Positions 23,373-35,453 of a stretch of DNA of 64,000 nucleotides are shown in pieces; the stretch's first letter is position 1; every line of letters begins with the position of its first letter. The notes under the pieces were generated by a model. That model saw nothing but the letters and a program-made list of their open reading frames with translations. It had not been told where the DNA came from and made no database searches. Made by a program: the position numbers and the translations under genes. Source of the stretch: Lamellibrachia satsuma (lineage: Eukaryota; Annelida; Polychaeta; Sabellida; Siboglinidae). Where the stretch lies: NCBI GenBank assembly GCA_033239005.1, contig BSQZ01000070.1, positions 1,319,617 to 1,383,616 of the forward strand, written 5' to 3'.

Positions 23373-24396
23373 TGCCTTAATTTTGTTCAAGTGGATCTAC
23401 CAGGAGTGACAACAATATCATCCCTTGTTCATGAGAGTGGGATAACTGAAGGGAAGTGGATTTGGGCTACACTAAATTTGGGCTTTCATAAGGGGAAGAC
23501 CAAACCAGACAGCTGGTTGGTGTCTGGGATGGGAGGCTTGCTGGCTTGGGAGCTTGGTTCAGCACTTGGGGGCTTAGGATACAAGACTGCACTTAAATGC
23601 ATTCACAGCCTCTTAAACTAGTCTGAAGAACTGTGTCAGCCATGGCTGCCTAGGAAACCCTACCAAAGTAAACTCTGTGACAACAGTTAAAATCATGAAT
23701 GCACACACACACATGCATGCTCGCACGCATGCATACAAAACACTGATCTTCATTTCACTGGGAATAGTTGGTTCCGGTATTAATTTGAGTAGCCCCAGGG
23801 ATAACTAATCAATAGCTGGGGTCTCCTGACACTCCTGTGTGCTGTGTTTAGTGTTATTATGTTTGTGTTGATTACTGTGAAATACAATATCTTTGAATTT
23901 TGAGAGTTCTGAGTTGAGGCCAGGTATTGAAAGCCTACAGCTACTGATATATTGCTTTTAAGAATGTTCTTGCCTGGAAATCTTTACCCCATAATACAAA
24001 TCCAGTGAAGTGATTCTAGTGAAGGTTTAAATTTAATATTAGATACTAGGCAATTGGAAAATATCTGGCAGGCTTGTACTTCCTGCCTCAGTATGCACAC
24101 ACTGTCCCCATTTCCCCCACCAAACCCTGGACAGTGGCTGATTGGGAAGTTGACTTAATGAATAGAGACATTGCTGGGCAGTGAGTGGTGTGATAGTAGA
24201 AAGGTCTTGGGAGACAGGGTGAGGGGTGGGGGGGGGCAGAGGGAACATGTCAGGTTGAAATAACACCACCTGCCTTCCTGCCTGGGGTTGTGAACAGCTG
24301 GGATAGGCACACTGCCACTGGACCAACAATAACAGTTGTGTAGGTGGGTGTATCAGGTATGCAAACAGCATGTCTGGTGTCAGACAGAAACTGCAC
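23373..24396. other. intergenic, no gene seen
   Basis: Open frames at 23283-23621 (plus; it begins in the LINE tail) and 24039-24467 (minus) have no recognisable domains. A CA/GCAT-rich run lies at 23700-23735. Confidence 0.45.
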
Positions 24397-24850
24397 TTAA
24401 AGGTATTGATCGGTTTTTCATAGAATCGTGTTATATAGCATAAATGGTATATATTATATTCTAACATTTTGACCGTGCCAAATGTGTTTTTTAATGAACC
24501 ACAATTTAAAAATCTTCTTGTTCAGTGCCGTTGTGAATAGCTATCGATAGTTTCCAATGTCTGTGAACAAACTTTGTCCAAATCAGGGATTCACTAGATG
24601 GGCATATCATTAACACCTGCATAATTGTTACCTTGGTCTGTGATGTAAACACGATATTCACCTTTAAACATTCAAGTTAAGCAAATAACGAGCAAATTAT
24701 ATATTAAGTTGTGATTAATTAAAATACATTTGGTTTCGTCAAGATGTAGAATAAATAATTTATACTAGTATATAACATAATTTTACAATAAAACTATCAA
24801 TAGAAGAGGGCACATATTGACATATTGGAGTAATTTGCCATTATACCCTT
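24397..24850 (+). repeat. dispersed repeat family A, copy 2
   Basis: Co-linear with 8405-8870: AAAGGTATTGATCGG, CCAAATGTGTTTTTTAATGA, GTTTCCAATGTCTGTGAACA, GGATTCACTAGAT, TTAAAATACATTTGG and GTAGAATAAAT. Identity by eye is moderate. Confidence 0.65.
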
Positions 24851-25609
24851 ATAAGGAGTCCCTTGGAAAGTGTGGATTGCATGTGAGGGGTTGATTTGTT
24901 TGTATTGAATAAGTAAGTAATGTTTGTGTTCTCTCTACTACAGGGTACTGTATCAGAGATGTCAAATGGTAGCAGTGGTCAGACTCGCTGACAGCTTGTG
25001 TGTCTGATGTAGTGACCAGTGGTCACTGACCATCAGGCTCAACGTGCCAACATTTCAAAATGAGTCACACGGCTGGGTCAAAATTGAGGGATATCAGATC
25101 TGGTGTTTTTTTCCCAAAAAATTAGATTGATAAATTTTACGCAGGATGTCAGGTTGATTGTTGTGTAATACACTGTGAAAGTTGCAAGAAAAATTGCAAG
25201 AAGCACTATAATGGCTGCCACTGATAAACATGACTGCACTCTCTCCCCGGCAGAATGGGTTCAGTTGTTCTTCTTTTCGTGATTACAATGTGGCTTGGTT
25301 TACAGAACCTCGTCAGAACGCTACACAGTTAGTTAATAAAAAGCAGCTGATTATATAAGCATACCAATGTGTCATGAAACTACCCCTTGTGCTCTAAGTA
25401 TTTATTTCCTTCCATAGTGTGAATTTCCACTCATAACTAAAAAGGTTGAAAAACTCTGCCTTGTCTCCTTGTTTAAGGGGTGCACTTTGTTATCCAGGCA
25501 GAGGTTGCACCCTAAACTATAGTTAGTTTATTTCTTGGTGGGAGTTTATTTATTGAGAGGTAGATGCGTTAAGTTTCTGGAATCAACAGACCTGTGAACT
25601 AACATAATC
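24851..25609. other. region upstream of CSGALNACT, promoter not identified
   Basis: No clear TATA or CpG-rich core. A CCTGAACAG sequence ending at 25624 could be a 3' splice site, in which case the first transcribed exon is further upstream. The alternative is that transcription starts in this stretch. Confidence 0.35.
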
Positions 25610-25828
25610 ATGTCTCCTGAACAGGAAACTGCACAGCGAGGTTCAAGTGTTCCTGGTGCCATGGTTACGAGTGAGGATGCGTCGGATTCCACGTGTTCTG
25701 CTCCTACTATTTGCCCTGTGCGCCGCCACAATGATCTTTGTCGCCCGATGTGGCCTCAACTTCGACCCTCCGAATATGCAGTCGACTGCGCCAAAGATAC
25801 GTCGATCAGCCATTGCAAGTTACCATGA
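25610..25828 (+). promoter_or_regulatory. possible upstream ORF overlapping the CSGALNACT start
   Basis: ATG codons at 25610 and 25661 (the latter in a strong GCCATGG context) precede the true start at 25677 in a different frame. The frame runs through exon 1 to about 25828. If the transcript includes 25610-25676, this overlapping frame would dampen translation of the enzyme. It is real as sequence; its role depends on where the transcript begins. Confidence 0.35.
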
Positions 25829-25859
25829 CGACACCAACGTGCACACAGAGATACAACCG
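25677..25859 (+). CDS. CSGALNACT: chondroitin sulfate GalNAc-transferase, coding exon 1
   Basis: Encodes the N-terminal 61 residues: a short basic cytoplasmic tail (MRRIPR) and one hydrophobic segment, about residues 7-23 (VLLLLFALCAATMIFVA), which is the signal anchor of a type II Golgi membrane protein. A stem region follows. I chose the ATG at 25677 because it gives the MRR-anchor start expected for the family and has A at -3. The donor CCG|GTACAA leaves phase 0, matching the phase-0 acceptor of exon 2. A second donor, AAC|GTGCAC after 25838, is also in phase 0 and would shorten the stem by seven residues. The last 21 nt of the exon are also the start of the intron minisatellite. Confidence 0.85.
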
Positions 25860-26887
25860 GTACAATATGGACCCTCTCATTCTTAAAGTACATACAGAGA
25901 TACAACCAGTATGGAATAGACCCTCTCATTCTTAAAGTACATACAGAGACACAACTGATATGGTATAGACCCTCTCATTCTTAAAGTACATACAGAGGTA
26001 CAACTGATATGGTATAGACCCTCTCATTCTTAAAGTACACACAGAGATACAACTGATATGGTACAGACTCTCTCATTCTTAAAGTACACACAGAGATACA
26101 ATTGATATGGTATAGACCCTCTCATTCTTAAAATACATACAGAGATACAACTGATATGGTATAGACCCTCTCATTCTTAAAATACATACAGAGATACAAC
26201 TGATATGGTGTAGACCCTCTCATTCTTAAAGTACATACAGAGATACAACTGATGTGGTATAGACCCTCTCATTCTTAAAGTACACACAGAGATACAACTG
26301 ATATGGTATAGACTCTCTCATTCTTAAAGTACACACACACAGATACAATTGATATGGTATAGACCCTCTCATTCTTAAAATACATACAGAGATACAACTG
26401 ATATGGTATAGACCCTTTCATTCTTAAAGTACATACAGAGATACAACTGATATGGTATAAACTATCTCATTCTTAAAGTACATACAGAGATACAACTGAT
26501 ATGCTATAGACCTTCTCATTCTTAAAGTACATACAGAGATACAACTGATATGGTATAGACCTTCTCATTCTTAAAGTACATACAGAGATACAACTGATAT
26601 GGTATAGACCTTCTCATTCTTAAAGTACATACAGAGATACAATTGATATGGTATAGTCCTTTTCATTCTTAAAGTACATACAGAGATACAATTGATATGG
26701 TATATACCCTCTCATTCTTGAAGTACATACAGAGATACAACTGATATGGTATATAACATACCCTCTCACTCTTAAAGTACATACAGAGATACAACTGATA
26801 TGGTATGTAACATACCCTCTCACTCTTAAAGTACATACAGAGACACAACTGGTATGGTATAGACCTTCTCATTCTTAAAGTATTGTG
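25839..26887. repeat. 49-bp minisatellite in intron 1, about 21 units
   Basis: The unit is GTACATACAGAGATACAACT, then GATATGGTATAGACCCTCTC, then ATTCTTAAA (49 bp). The first unit (25839-25887) has the same length and begins inside coding exon 1, where GTGCACACAGAGATACAACC encodes the end of the exon and the donor follows at 25860. Its first 20 nt match the second unit at 18 of 20 positions. The array fills about two thirds of the 1549-bp intron. Units near the right end carry small insertions (TATAACATACC). Confidence 0.95.
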
Positions 26888-27408
26888 GGAGTGACCTTTG
26901 AATCTCAAGGGAATAACACTTTCGATTTCCACATTGAAAGATACTAGATTCCATGACTTCCGTCCACAATTACAAGAAAACGGAGGTTCAGTAACAATAT
27001 CTATTCTTACAGTTCTTCACACTTCTTTTGGTAGCTCAGTGAATATGAAGTCTTACATGAACTGTATGTTTTGGTAACTACATCAAACATATGGTTTCCA
27101 ATGTGCTATCCATGTATGTGTGCAGTTTTTTCTACAAAATCATGTGAAGATTGGAGGCCAGTGTTCCATAAGTACAACAACTTAATTGTGTAATTAGCAA
27201 CAGCAAGTATCTTTACAAGAATGTATCTCAAATTTAATCTTTAGTAATGAAAGATTCAATCATATTCTCTTGACTGATTTTCATCATATAGAGTGCAGTA
27301 TATCGCGAATGGCGTGTTCACTGTCCAGAATTATTTATGGGTGAAAAGGGGCATATAAAGAAAATCATGTCCCAGGTTAATGACATGGTTGACGTCCTCT
27401 GTTAACAG

Positions 27409-28839
27409 CGATTCCAGAACGATGCAGCAGAGGCAGACAGGGCGGAATCTGAAACAGGGGAGGACTACCTGCGTGAGATGACGCGACTGCGCACACAGAT
27501 CGCACACCTGCAAGAGCAGTTGACAGAGGCACGCACAATGGCAAAAGATGTCCAGCGTGAGGTGCCCAAGAATCTCAAATACGAGGAGATGGCTCGGTTC
27601 TACGAAAAACACTTTGCAAAGCAGCGCAGTGAAGCTGAGCTGACGAGTGGCGTCCCACTGAACAACGAGTATGAGCTGTTTCCATTCAGCCGATTCACGC
27701 TCACGCGAGTTTACATCACTGAGCCAGGGCTCGGTAAACGTGTCGTTGAGAAACCGATTGGGGCGAAAAAACGAGACTTGCTTGAGGTGATCGATTCTGC
27801 CATCGAGAAACTCAACAGTGATGGTGTCGACAGGATCAGCAAGTACACGGTTGATGATTTCCTTGAGGGAATCTATCGAACGGTGCCCAGTATTGGGACG
27901 CAATATGAGTTGTACTTCCATAATGTCGATGAGCCAACTGGTGGCCCCGCCTATCAGAAGGTGACGCTTGCACGACTTTATGGCCCGATCAACATAATCG
28001 AGACGGTTGTACGCAACACAAAGAGAGACATGATCAACTTGATTCTGCCGCTGTCGGGACGTGTCGACAAATTCGAGGCATTCATCAAGCGCTTTGTGAG
28101 AATGTGTGTGCGTCGTGACAAGCGCGTCTTTCTAACCATCGTATACTTCCGCACGGCCGGTCTCAACCAGGTGCGACACATCATCACGTCACTGACGAAA
28201 CGATTTCATTTCAAGAATGTCCGCCTGGTGACTCTCGACGAAGACTTCTCGCGCGGTCGTGGCTTGCAGGTCGGCGCACAAAGCTGGCCAAATGGCGATG
28301 TGCTCATGTTCCTTTGCGACGTCGATATCGTCTTCACGACGGATTTCCTCGAGCGTTGCCGATTGAACACGCAAAAGGGCCGCCGTGTCTATTACCCGAT
28401 TGTCTTCAGCCTGTACAATCCACAGGTGGTGTATTCGCTCCAGGATATGCCGATTCCTCCAGAAAAGGACCAGTTGATCATCTCGAAGGATGCCGGATTC
28501 TGGCGCGACTTTGGTTACGGCATGACATGCCAGTATCGCTCCGATTTCGTGAAGATCAAAGGCTTTGATGAGAAGATCACAGGATGGGGGTTGGAGGACG
28601 TGTATCTGTACAGGAAGTATGTCAAGAGCGAACTGATGGTGGTCCGAGCCACTGACCCGGGTATCTTCCATCTGTGGCACGAGAAGGATTGTGACTTGAA
28701 ACTACCGGCCGACCAGTACCGTGGTTGTATCCGGTCGCGGGCTCTGAACGAGGCCTCACATGCACAATTGGGCATGCTGGCATTCAAAGACGAGATAGAC
28801 GCACACAAGAACTTGCTAAAGAGCCAAAGTCTCAGGTAA
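27409..28839 (+). CDS. CSGALNACT: chondroitin sulfate GalNAc-transferase, coding exon 2 (catalytic)
   Basis: Transfers N-acetylgalactosamine from UDP-GalNAc in the Golgi, starting and/or extending chondroitin sulfate on proteoglycan core proteins. The acceptor TTAACAG|CGATTC is in phase 0. Exon 1 plus this exon give 537 residues, close to the roughly 530-540 of vertebrate CSGALNACT1/2 and far below the larger CHSY/CHPF synthases. Residues 62-115 are a likely coiled-coil stem (MTRLRTQIAHLQEQL). The GT7/CHGN domain follows, with FIEGIYRT-like FLEGIYRT, a metal-binding DxD in FLCDVDIVFT (about 365-367), GFWRDFGYGMTCQYRSDF, and the C-terminal GWGLEDVYLYRKY (about 453-465) then FHLWHEKDC. All the family's key blocks are intact. 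GC content and codon use differ sharply from the surrounding DNA, as expected for a conserved exon. I cannot decide between CSGALNACT1 and 2; an invertebrate may have a single pre-duplication copy. Confidence 0.96.
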   Translation, partial: RFQNDAAEADRAESETGEDYLREMTRLRTQIAHLQEQLTEARTMAKDVQREVPKNLKYEEMARFYEKHFAKQRSEAELTSGVPLNNEYELFPFSRFTLTRVYITEPGLGKRVVEKPIGAKKRDLLEVIDSAIEKLNSDGVDRISKYTVDDFLEGIYRTVPSIGTQYELYFHNVDEPTGGPAYQKVTLARLYGPINIIETVVRNTKRDMINLILPLSGRVDKFEAFIKRFVRMCVRRDKRVFLTIVYFRTAGLNQVRHIITSLTKRFHFKNVRLVTLDEDFSRGRGLQVGAQSWPNGDVLMFLCDVDIVFTTDFLERCRLNTQKGRRVYYPIVFSLYNPQVVYSLQDMPIPPEKDQLIISKDAGFWRDFGYGMTCQYRSDFVKIKGFDEKITGWGLEDVYLYRKYVKSELMVVRATDPGIFHLWHEKDCDLKLPADQYRGCIRSRALNEASHAQLGMLAFKDEIDAHKNLLKSQSLR

Positions 28840-30391
28840 TCGGTGGTACAGCAATAGCAGACGTACGGTATGACATTCAGTTTGTAATGTTTGAAACATG
28901 GCAAGACCCTGAATACTTCATTCATACGTATTTCAGGGACACTTTGCAAACGTTGTTTATTTTATTTAAACAGATCTTCAGCAACAAGACTTCTCTGTTG
29001 ATGACAGACATTGTAATTTTCTGTCGAGATTCAGCTGTCCTGGTTTGCTGCGTGTTTACACAATATTTGCTATTGTATAATAATTGTTTTTGCATAATAT
29101 TTGTCATTCTCTTTTAATACATGCTCATTAGGAATCTCATAAAAGTCACAACTTCAGGTAAACTACTACAGGGTTTATGATAAAAAACTGCCACTGTAAA
29201 ATCTGTTTTATCTGAGATACAATGTTAACAGCAATGCAGGTTTCAAGAAAATTATTTCTGTATAACTTAAATCTTAAACTAGTCGCAAACATACCAATAT
29301 TTGATTATATTACGTTAGTATAATACACAATGTGATGTATTGGGAAGAGCCCAGCCAAAGTAACAGCTGGTTCTTCAAATATTTATTACTGCTATGTTCC
29401 TGCCACAGTATGCTATAGATCTCCAAAGTTAAAATCCATTTTCTGGGGTGTTTTAGTCAATTTGTCACCGATGACACGCATACGGGATCTGTTGGACTTC
29501 TTTATCAATCAAGATGTTATGTTTCTAGAACATTGTTGCACCTATTTAATACATTTTGTGCAGCTTTAATTTTTGCACAGATAGGACACTGTAATTGTTT
29601 ACTAACGTTTTTATTTAACGCCCGACAGTATTAAAATCCTAGAGGAAGAGGGCGTTTAATGTCCTACATATCATATTTACTCGTTGCATATTTTTGGCCA
29701 TAATCGTCAATATTTTGGCTTGGGTTAATTAGCTCATGCTGAAGGGCTAGTGGTATAGAACTTGGGTTGTGAGTGGGGTTGATGTGGGTATGTGATTTTT
29801 CTGGAGGGTTTGTTAACATTGGTAATTAATTATGTGTAGTACTGTAATTGTTTAGTTGTTGGCATTCCCACTACAGGGTGCAGGTTGATGAGTCAGGGAG
29901 ATTAATTGTAGAACTTTCTAAATTGCATTTATTAACTAGAATATGTGACATTTTCAGTGAAAATGATTGTATTAGATCATTTAAAGTTCGCATTGAGACC
30001 AGACAATGTTTCTTCATAATTTGAGGTACGTGACTGGTTGACCAATCTCCTCCTTAGCTATGTGATTAGTTTGGAGAACATGTGTCTTGTTGCCGCCTCC
30101 TTTTTTCTTGAACAACAGAGATGTCTTGCTTCATATTTTCACCCCAGAAATGTACAGATAATACAAATCTGCGATCAACTGGTTTGATTGTTGCATTAAG
30201 CTGTTTAAATTATCATTATAACACAAGTCATGATAGATATATTAATGTCAGTTGGGTCAGATCATATTACGAATTTACCATTTTGGCAAAACAAAAGTAT
30301 CTTTGCAAAAGCCTCATAAATTATTAATGCAAATAATATATCTATCCATATCAGTATCTATTGTATATCAATGAAGGGACCAAAATAAATA
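28840..30391. other. CSGALNACT 3' UTR and downstream, extent uncertain
   Basis: After the TAA at 28837-28839 no coding sequence is seen. A tandem AATAAATAAAG at about 30385-30395 is a candidate polyadenylation signal. An imperfect hairpin (TTTAACGCCC near 29616 with GGGCGTTTAA near 29650) is present. Transcript data are needed to fix the 3' end. Confidence 0.35.
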
Positions 30392-31619
30392 AAGAATATT
30401 TTCAATAATGTTGTCACTGTCTTTTATCTTCCAGCCATTACTGTTAATATCTTAAAATTATTAGATTGTAGAAATTATCCACACAATGTAGAGACATCAA
30501 AGAACTTATTTTACATTTTACTTAAATTTATAATTCTTAGTTTCTGGCAAGATCATTTACTTAACTGGCCTAAATTATTACGGCTTACGTTGGCATCCTT
30601 ACGTTCATTACTTTATTCCGCTACAAAAAGGGCATATCATGTTATAAAACAGTGCATTTAATGACACTTTTTTATATTGTATGCTAGTCAAATAAACGAT
30701 TATCTTTTCCATGATAGTAAACAATATTATGTATTTGTAGCCAGGCATGTTTTCGAATATGGCGTGGTGACAATTGTCAGGGTTGGTAAAAACATGTAAG
30801 CACATTTTTTTTAATTTTTGTATATATAATGTAATACATGTTATTTTCATAACTGCTATTAAATTACGCATATATGGTGAATATTAACGGGACAGGACGA
30901 CTTAAAAATCTTGATAATGAAGATGTTCCGGTTTCGGTTCAGGTGCATAACCATACATAGTAACAGCTGCTCAAAATCTTAAACCTAAATTAACCATTCA
31001 AAGTTCTTTAACTAATAGTTAAACTTATAGCACAAGTCAAATAGTTCAACTTATAGCACAAGTCAAACTAGATACTGTTAACAGTACCAAAAATTAAATA
31101 ACTTCTAACTTCTAGGATTTTCAAAATAACTTTAACTTTGAAATCGAATTTTTCCCGCCGTATTAAAGTAGACAAAGGAAAAAAGAACCCCTAGCAACGC
31201 TCGACATACAAAACTTAGACATAGGAAATTAGCTAGACATAAACATTAGTTAGACATAAACACTACAAATTAGTTAGACATGAATACATTTCTTCAACCG
31301 TCCAGCACTAATTCTTGACTTTATACTAATTTGGCCCTTTCATCAAGGCAACTCAATATACCCAGAGTTGCCCTGGGTATCACTCTTCGTTTCTGTAAAT
31401 AAACCACTGAGTCTCCGATCTACCCCCAGACTCAATCTCTTTCTCCCAGCACTGCCTTGATCCCTTGCACAACACAATATTATATAAAAAATATAAAAGC
31501 AATAAAAATAGTTACTCCAACTCAGTCTTAAATTAGACATAAAATAAATAAAACTAAAGTAGCCAGGTTATGGCAAGTCAAAAAAACTAAGGACAAAAAG
31601 TAAAAATGACTCTGAATGG

Positions 31620-32470
31620 ATGACCGATGATGATGACGTATGGATATGCACAGGGTGTAAAAAATTCAAAGGACCTAACCACAAATTGTTGGAATGTGAG
31701 TACTGTGATAAACATTACTGCATTGAATGTGTTGAAATAACGGATAAAGAATATAAAATCATGACGGATAAACCACAAATTCACTGGTTTTGTCCACCAT
31801 GTAACACAAAGGTGATGAAAAACTTGAAAAATGAAAAAGCTGCAAAGAAAGGTGTCAGAAATTCCTTAAGAAAGTGGAAGAGAGAATCGTTGAACTAGAG
31901 AAAGAAATCAGAACCAAAGTGGGCAAAACAAGAGTCAGCGAAATGATCAAAGAAGCTAAGTTTGGAAAAAAACCAAGCAAAGTCATCAACCCAAATGAAG
32001 TTAAGGAAGTCGTACAAATTCAGGTAAAAGAACAGAATATGGAATCAAAAGACAGAAAAAAAACTCAACAACGTAATCATTTTCAACTTACCAGAATCTA
32101 CATCACAACTAAAAACTATGAGACAACAACATGACAACGAACAAATTTGAGAAATGTGTACAGAAATAAACAATAACTTCACAGATGTCACAGAAACGAT
32201 GAGGCTTGGGGAAGCCAAGGAAAATGCAACCGGTCCAGACCAGTTCTAATCACATTAACATACATTGACAAAAAACTAACCCTTCTTCAAAGGTTCCATC
32301 ACATCAGAGACAATGACAAGTTCAAAAACATAAAAATTATCATGACAAAACTAAACAAGAAAGGGAGGAATCAGAAAAGCTCTATGAAGAAGCAAAGAGG
32401 CAGGAAGCTGCAGACAAGTTGGGGGAATACCTGTACAGAGTCAGGGGTCCACCATGGGAGAGAAAAATAA
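31620..32470 (+). pseudogene. LINE ORF1 with PHD finger, frameshifted
   Basis: Residues of the first frame form a Cys4-His-Cys3 PHD-type finger: VWICTGCKKF, LLECEYCDKHYCIEC, and HWFCPPC. A second frame (31874-32134) continues with Lys/Glu-rich, probably coiled-coil sequence. A third, broken frame to about 32470 has the NVIIFNLPES-like string typical of the RNA-binding part of LINE ORF1 proteins. PHD fingers in ORF1 are known for some CR1-like LINEs; their role is thought to be in protein or RNP interactions. Confidence 0.8.
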
Positions 32471-32569
32471 GAAAGATAAGGAAAAGCCAGTAAGGACTAC
32501 ACATCCACATAGAGTGACGGGTGGTAAAACAAATGTTAATAAAAAATAATCTTAATGGCATAGGCAATA

Positions 32570-33190
32570 TACTGTGTTTTTATACCAATGCTGATCAACT
32601 AAGGAACAAGCAAAATGAATTTGAACAAAGAATTAAAGAACTGAAACCAAAAGCCCCAAATGCACTGTAACCAGAATTTACCTTAGAAGGCTATACATTG
32701 TTCTCGAAAAATAAAAATAATGAAGGTAGGGGTATTATAATATACGTCTTAAATTCCCTATATGCAAAAAATATAAACCTGGTCTCAACCTTCAAGGAAT
32801 GCTTATTTATAGAAATTAAACTTAAAAATAAAATTTCTCTTTGGATGCATATATAGGAGCGATGGGGTCAGAAGAAAATAACGTAGAACTTCTAAATATG
32901 ATTAGATCCACATCAGGACTTAAATATTCACAGATTGTAATTACAGGAGATTTCAATCTACCACATATTAACTGGAAACATTGGATGACCAAATCAATTA
33001 ACCCTAGCAACCTAAACTTAAAATTTGTAGAATGCATTAGAGACACATTCATGTTTCAAAACGTCTCAAATCCCACCAGAGGACGAGGCACAACCAGCAC
33101 AAACCTTTTAGATCTGATTAGATTAGATTTTATCAAACAAAGAAGACAACATAGGGGAAATAGAGTACCTCAGTCCTCTAGATAAAAGTG
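32570..33190 (+). pseudogene. LINE endonuclease (APE-type) remnant
   Basis: Broken frames contain the start of an APE endonuclease (YTNADQLRNKQNEF) and the core ITGDFNLPHINW, which carries the conserved GDFN. A later FQNVSNPTRGRGTTSTNLLDL block is also typical. The SDHC-like block (DKSDHCVITLNIL) follows at about 33183 in another frame. Several stops interrupt it. Confidence 0.8.
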
Positions 33191-33589
33191 ACCACTGTGT
33201 CATAACATTGAATATTTTGTGCAAAGTTATAACAAATAAATACACTAAAAACGGAAGCTGTTTAATAAGGCAAATTATGAAGGAATGAGGAGAGTTTTCA
33301 AATATAGATTGGGAAAAGAAATTTAAAGACTGTAAAGACAGCGTTAACGACCAATGGTAAATCCTGAAAACAGTACTAAAATTATTAGAAGATAAATACG
33401 TACCTCAAAAAGAAGTTTCAAATTACAGAAAGGGAAATTTCCCCCTGAATGCAAACACCAGAAAACTAATTAGATGTAAAAATAGACTATGGACAAGATA
33501 CATTGAAACAAGGGATGGGACAAAATATTTAGAGTATTGTAAAAGCAGGAATAAAATCCGAGCTTTAACCAGAAAGCTCCGAAAGGAGT

Positions 33590-34657
33590 TTGAACGAAAT
33601 TTAGCCACTCAAACCAAGAAAAACCCTAAAGTCTTCTGGAACTACTATAAATCAAAACAAGAAATTGGGGAACTGAATATAGACCACACAAATCCGAAAT
33701 CCCAAACAACTGAAGATGAAGAAAAAGCAAATATTCTTGCCAACTACTTCTCCAGTGTATTCACTACTGAACAGACAGGGTCTATCCCAACTACACCCAA
33801 AATAAACAATAAATTAGCGATGGATGAGCTAAAAGTAACTGAAAACATAATATTACTAACATTAAAAGAACTTAGTATAAGCAAATCGCCTGGCCCTGAT
33901 GAAATAGGTGCCAGATTACTAATTGATTTGTCAGAAAATATCTGTCTCCCATTACAAAAAATATTTGAAACATCGATAAAAACTTCAAGTATTCCTGATA
34001 AATGGAAGGATGCCAAAATATCAGCAATATATAAAAAAGGAAACAAGAAATTAACTTGCAACTACCGTCCAATAAGCCTAACAAGCGTAGTTTGTAAATG
34101 CATGGAAAAAATTATTAGAAATCACATCATCAGTTACATGAAAGACAACGGTCTGTTCAGTCAAAAACAATATGGTTTTATCTCTGGCAGATCAACAGTT
34201 CTCCAACTAATTAAAATACAAGATGAATGGACCTCAGAAATGGATAAGGGTAATTACACAGATGTTATTTATATGGATTTTCAAAAGGCTTGATACCGTG
34301 CCACATAAGAGACTAATAAGTAAATTAAAAAGTTTTAACATTAGGAATGATTTAATTAACTGGATAGAGGCATTCATCACAAATAATCGATAAATAATAG
34401 CAGTAAATAGTCCTGTCCTAGGACCTTTATTGTTAGTTCTATACGTAAACGACCTGCCAGATTTAACTAAATCCAATACATTTCTGTTCGCTGATGACAT
34501 TAAGATATATAGAGCCATAACAAATAAAAATTACCAGGATATACTACAACAATATTTAAGTATCCTAGAACAATGGAGCGATGAATGGTTATTAAAATTT
34601 CACCCAGACAAATGTAAACAAATGGAAATTGGAAAAAATAATATAGGTGAAAATTAA
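33590..34657 (+). pseudogene. LINE reverse transcriptase, frameshifted
   Basis: Frame 33820-34293 has SISKSPGPDEIGARLL, NYRPISLTSVVCKCMEKII, QYGFISGRSTVLQL and VIYMDFQKA (motif A), then a frameshift in the FDTVPH block. Frame 34430-34657 has VLYVNDLPDLTKS and FLFADDIKIYR (motif C, catalytic Asp pair intact). Between them the motif-B region is shortened: the expected SG-PQGSVLGPLLF is reduced to SPVLGPLL by a deletion. Confidence 0.88.
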
Positions 34658-34748
34658 TATTTCATGACAAGTAATAATGTTAAACATTTACTAGCCACCA
34701 CAGACAAGCAAACTGACGTAGGTGTAATTATAGATTCAAAATTATCAT

Positions 34749-35453
34749 TTGATGATAAACCAAGTGGTAAATAAAGCAACCAAAATGACAAAAATAATCC
34801 GAAGAAACTTCCAATTCCTAGACACACACACTTTCTTGCCATTATATAAGACAATGGTTAGATCTCACCTAGATTATGCCATAGCAGTATGGTATCCATA
34901 TAAGATAAAACATAAAATAGCAATAGAAAACGTCCAGAGAAGGGTCACAAAAGAACTTCCTGGTTTGAGGGATTTATCATATAAATTATAGAAAGACTAA
35001 AATTACTGAAGCTACCCACATTAGCATACCGAAGGCTAAGAGGAGACATGATAGAAGTCTATAAAATAATGCATGAACTGTACGATAATAAATCTGCACC
35101 AAACCTCCTGAAATGGAAGGATGTGACACTAAGATCAGGAAATAGAGGACACTCCCTTAAATTATTTACCCAAAGAGCAAAAATAAATCTAAGAAAAAAA
35201 TGCATTCCCTCTTAGAGTGGTTGAACCATGGAATAGTCTCCCAAACTCTGAAATACAAGCTAGAACAATTAACTCATTTAAAAACAAACTAGACAAATTC
35301 TGGTCTACCCAGGCAATAATGTACGACTATGAATCTCCTTTAACAATAAGTAATGGAACCGAAAATTATGATATAAAAATATTTTATTCTGAAGTTCTGA
35401 TCATGGAGGAATCAACTGGATCCTGCAATCAGAATCGTCATAAGGTATCATAA
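34749..35453 (+). pseudogene. LINE RT C-terminal region, frameshifted
   Basis: Frames 34749-34991 and 35217-35453 contain PLYKTMVRSHLDYAIAVWYP, ENVQRRVTK, then VVEPWNSLPNSEIQA, the standard post-RT block order of CR1-like LINEs. Confidence 0.85.

Noticed and set aside
25647..25886. GTG start and intron read-through version of CSGALNACT exon 1
   Set aside because: Animal genes start at ATG; 25677 gives the correct signal anchor, and the frame past 25859 is intron repeat.
27331..27921. minus-strand ORF opposite CSGALNACT (also 28189-28680 and 28515-28949)
   Set aside because: They are shadows of a strongly conserved plus-strand coding exon.
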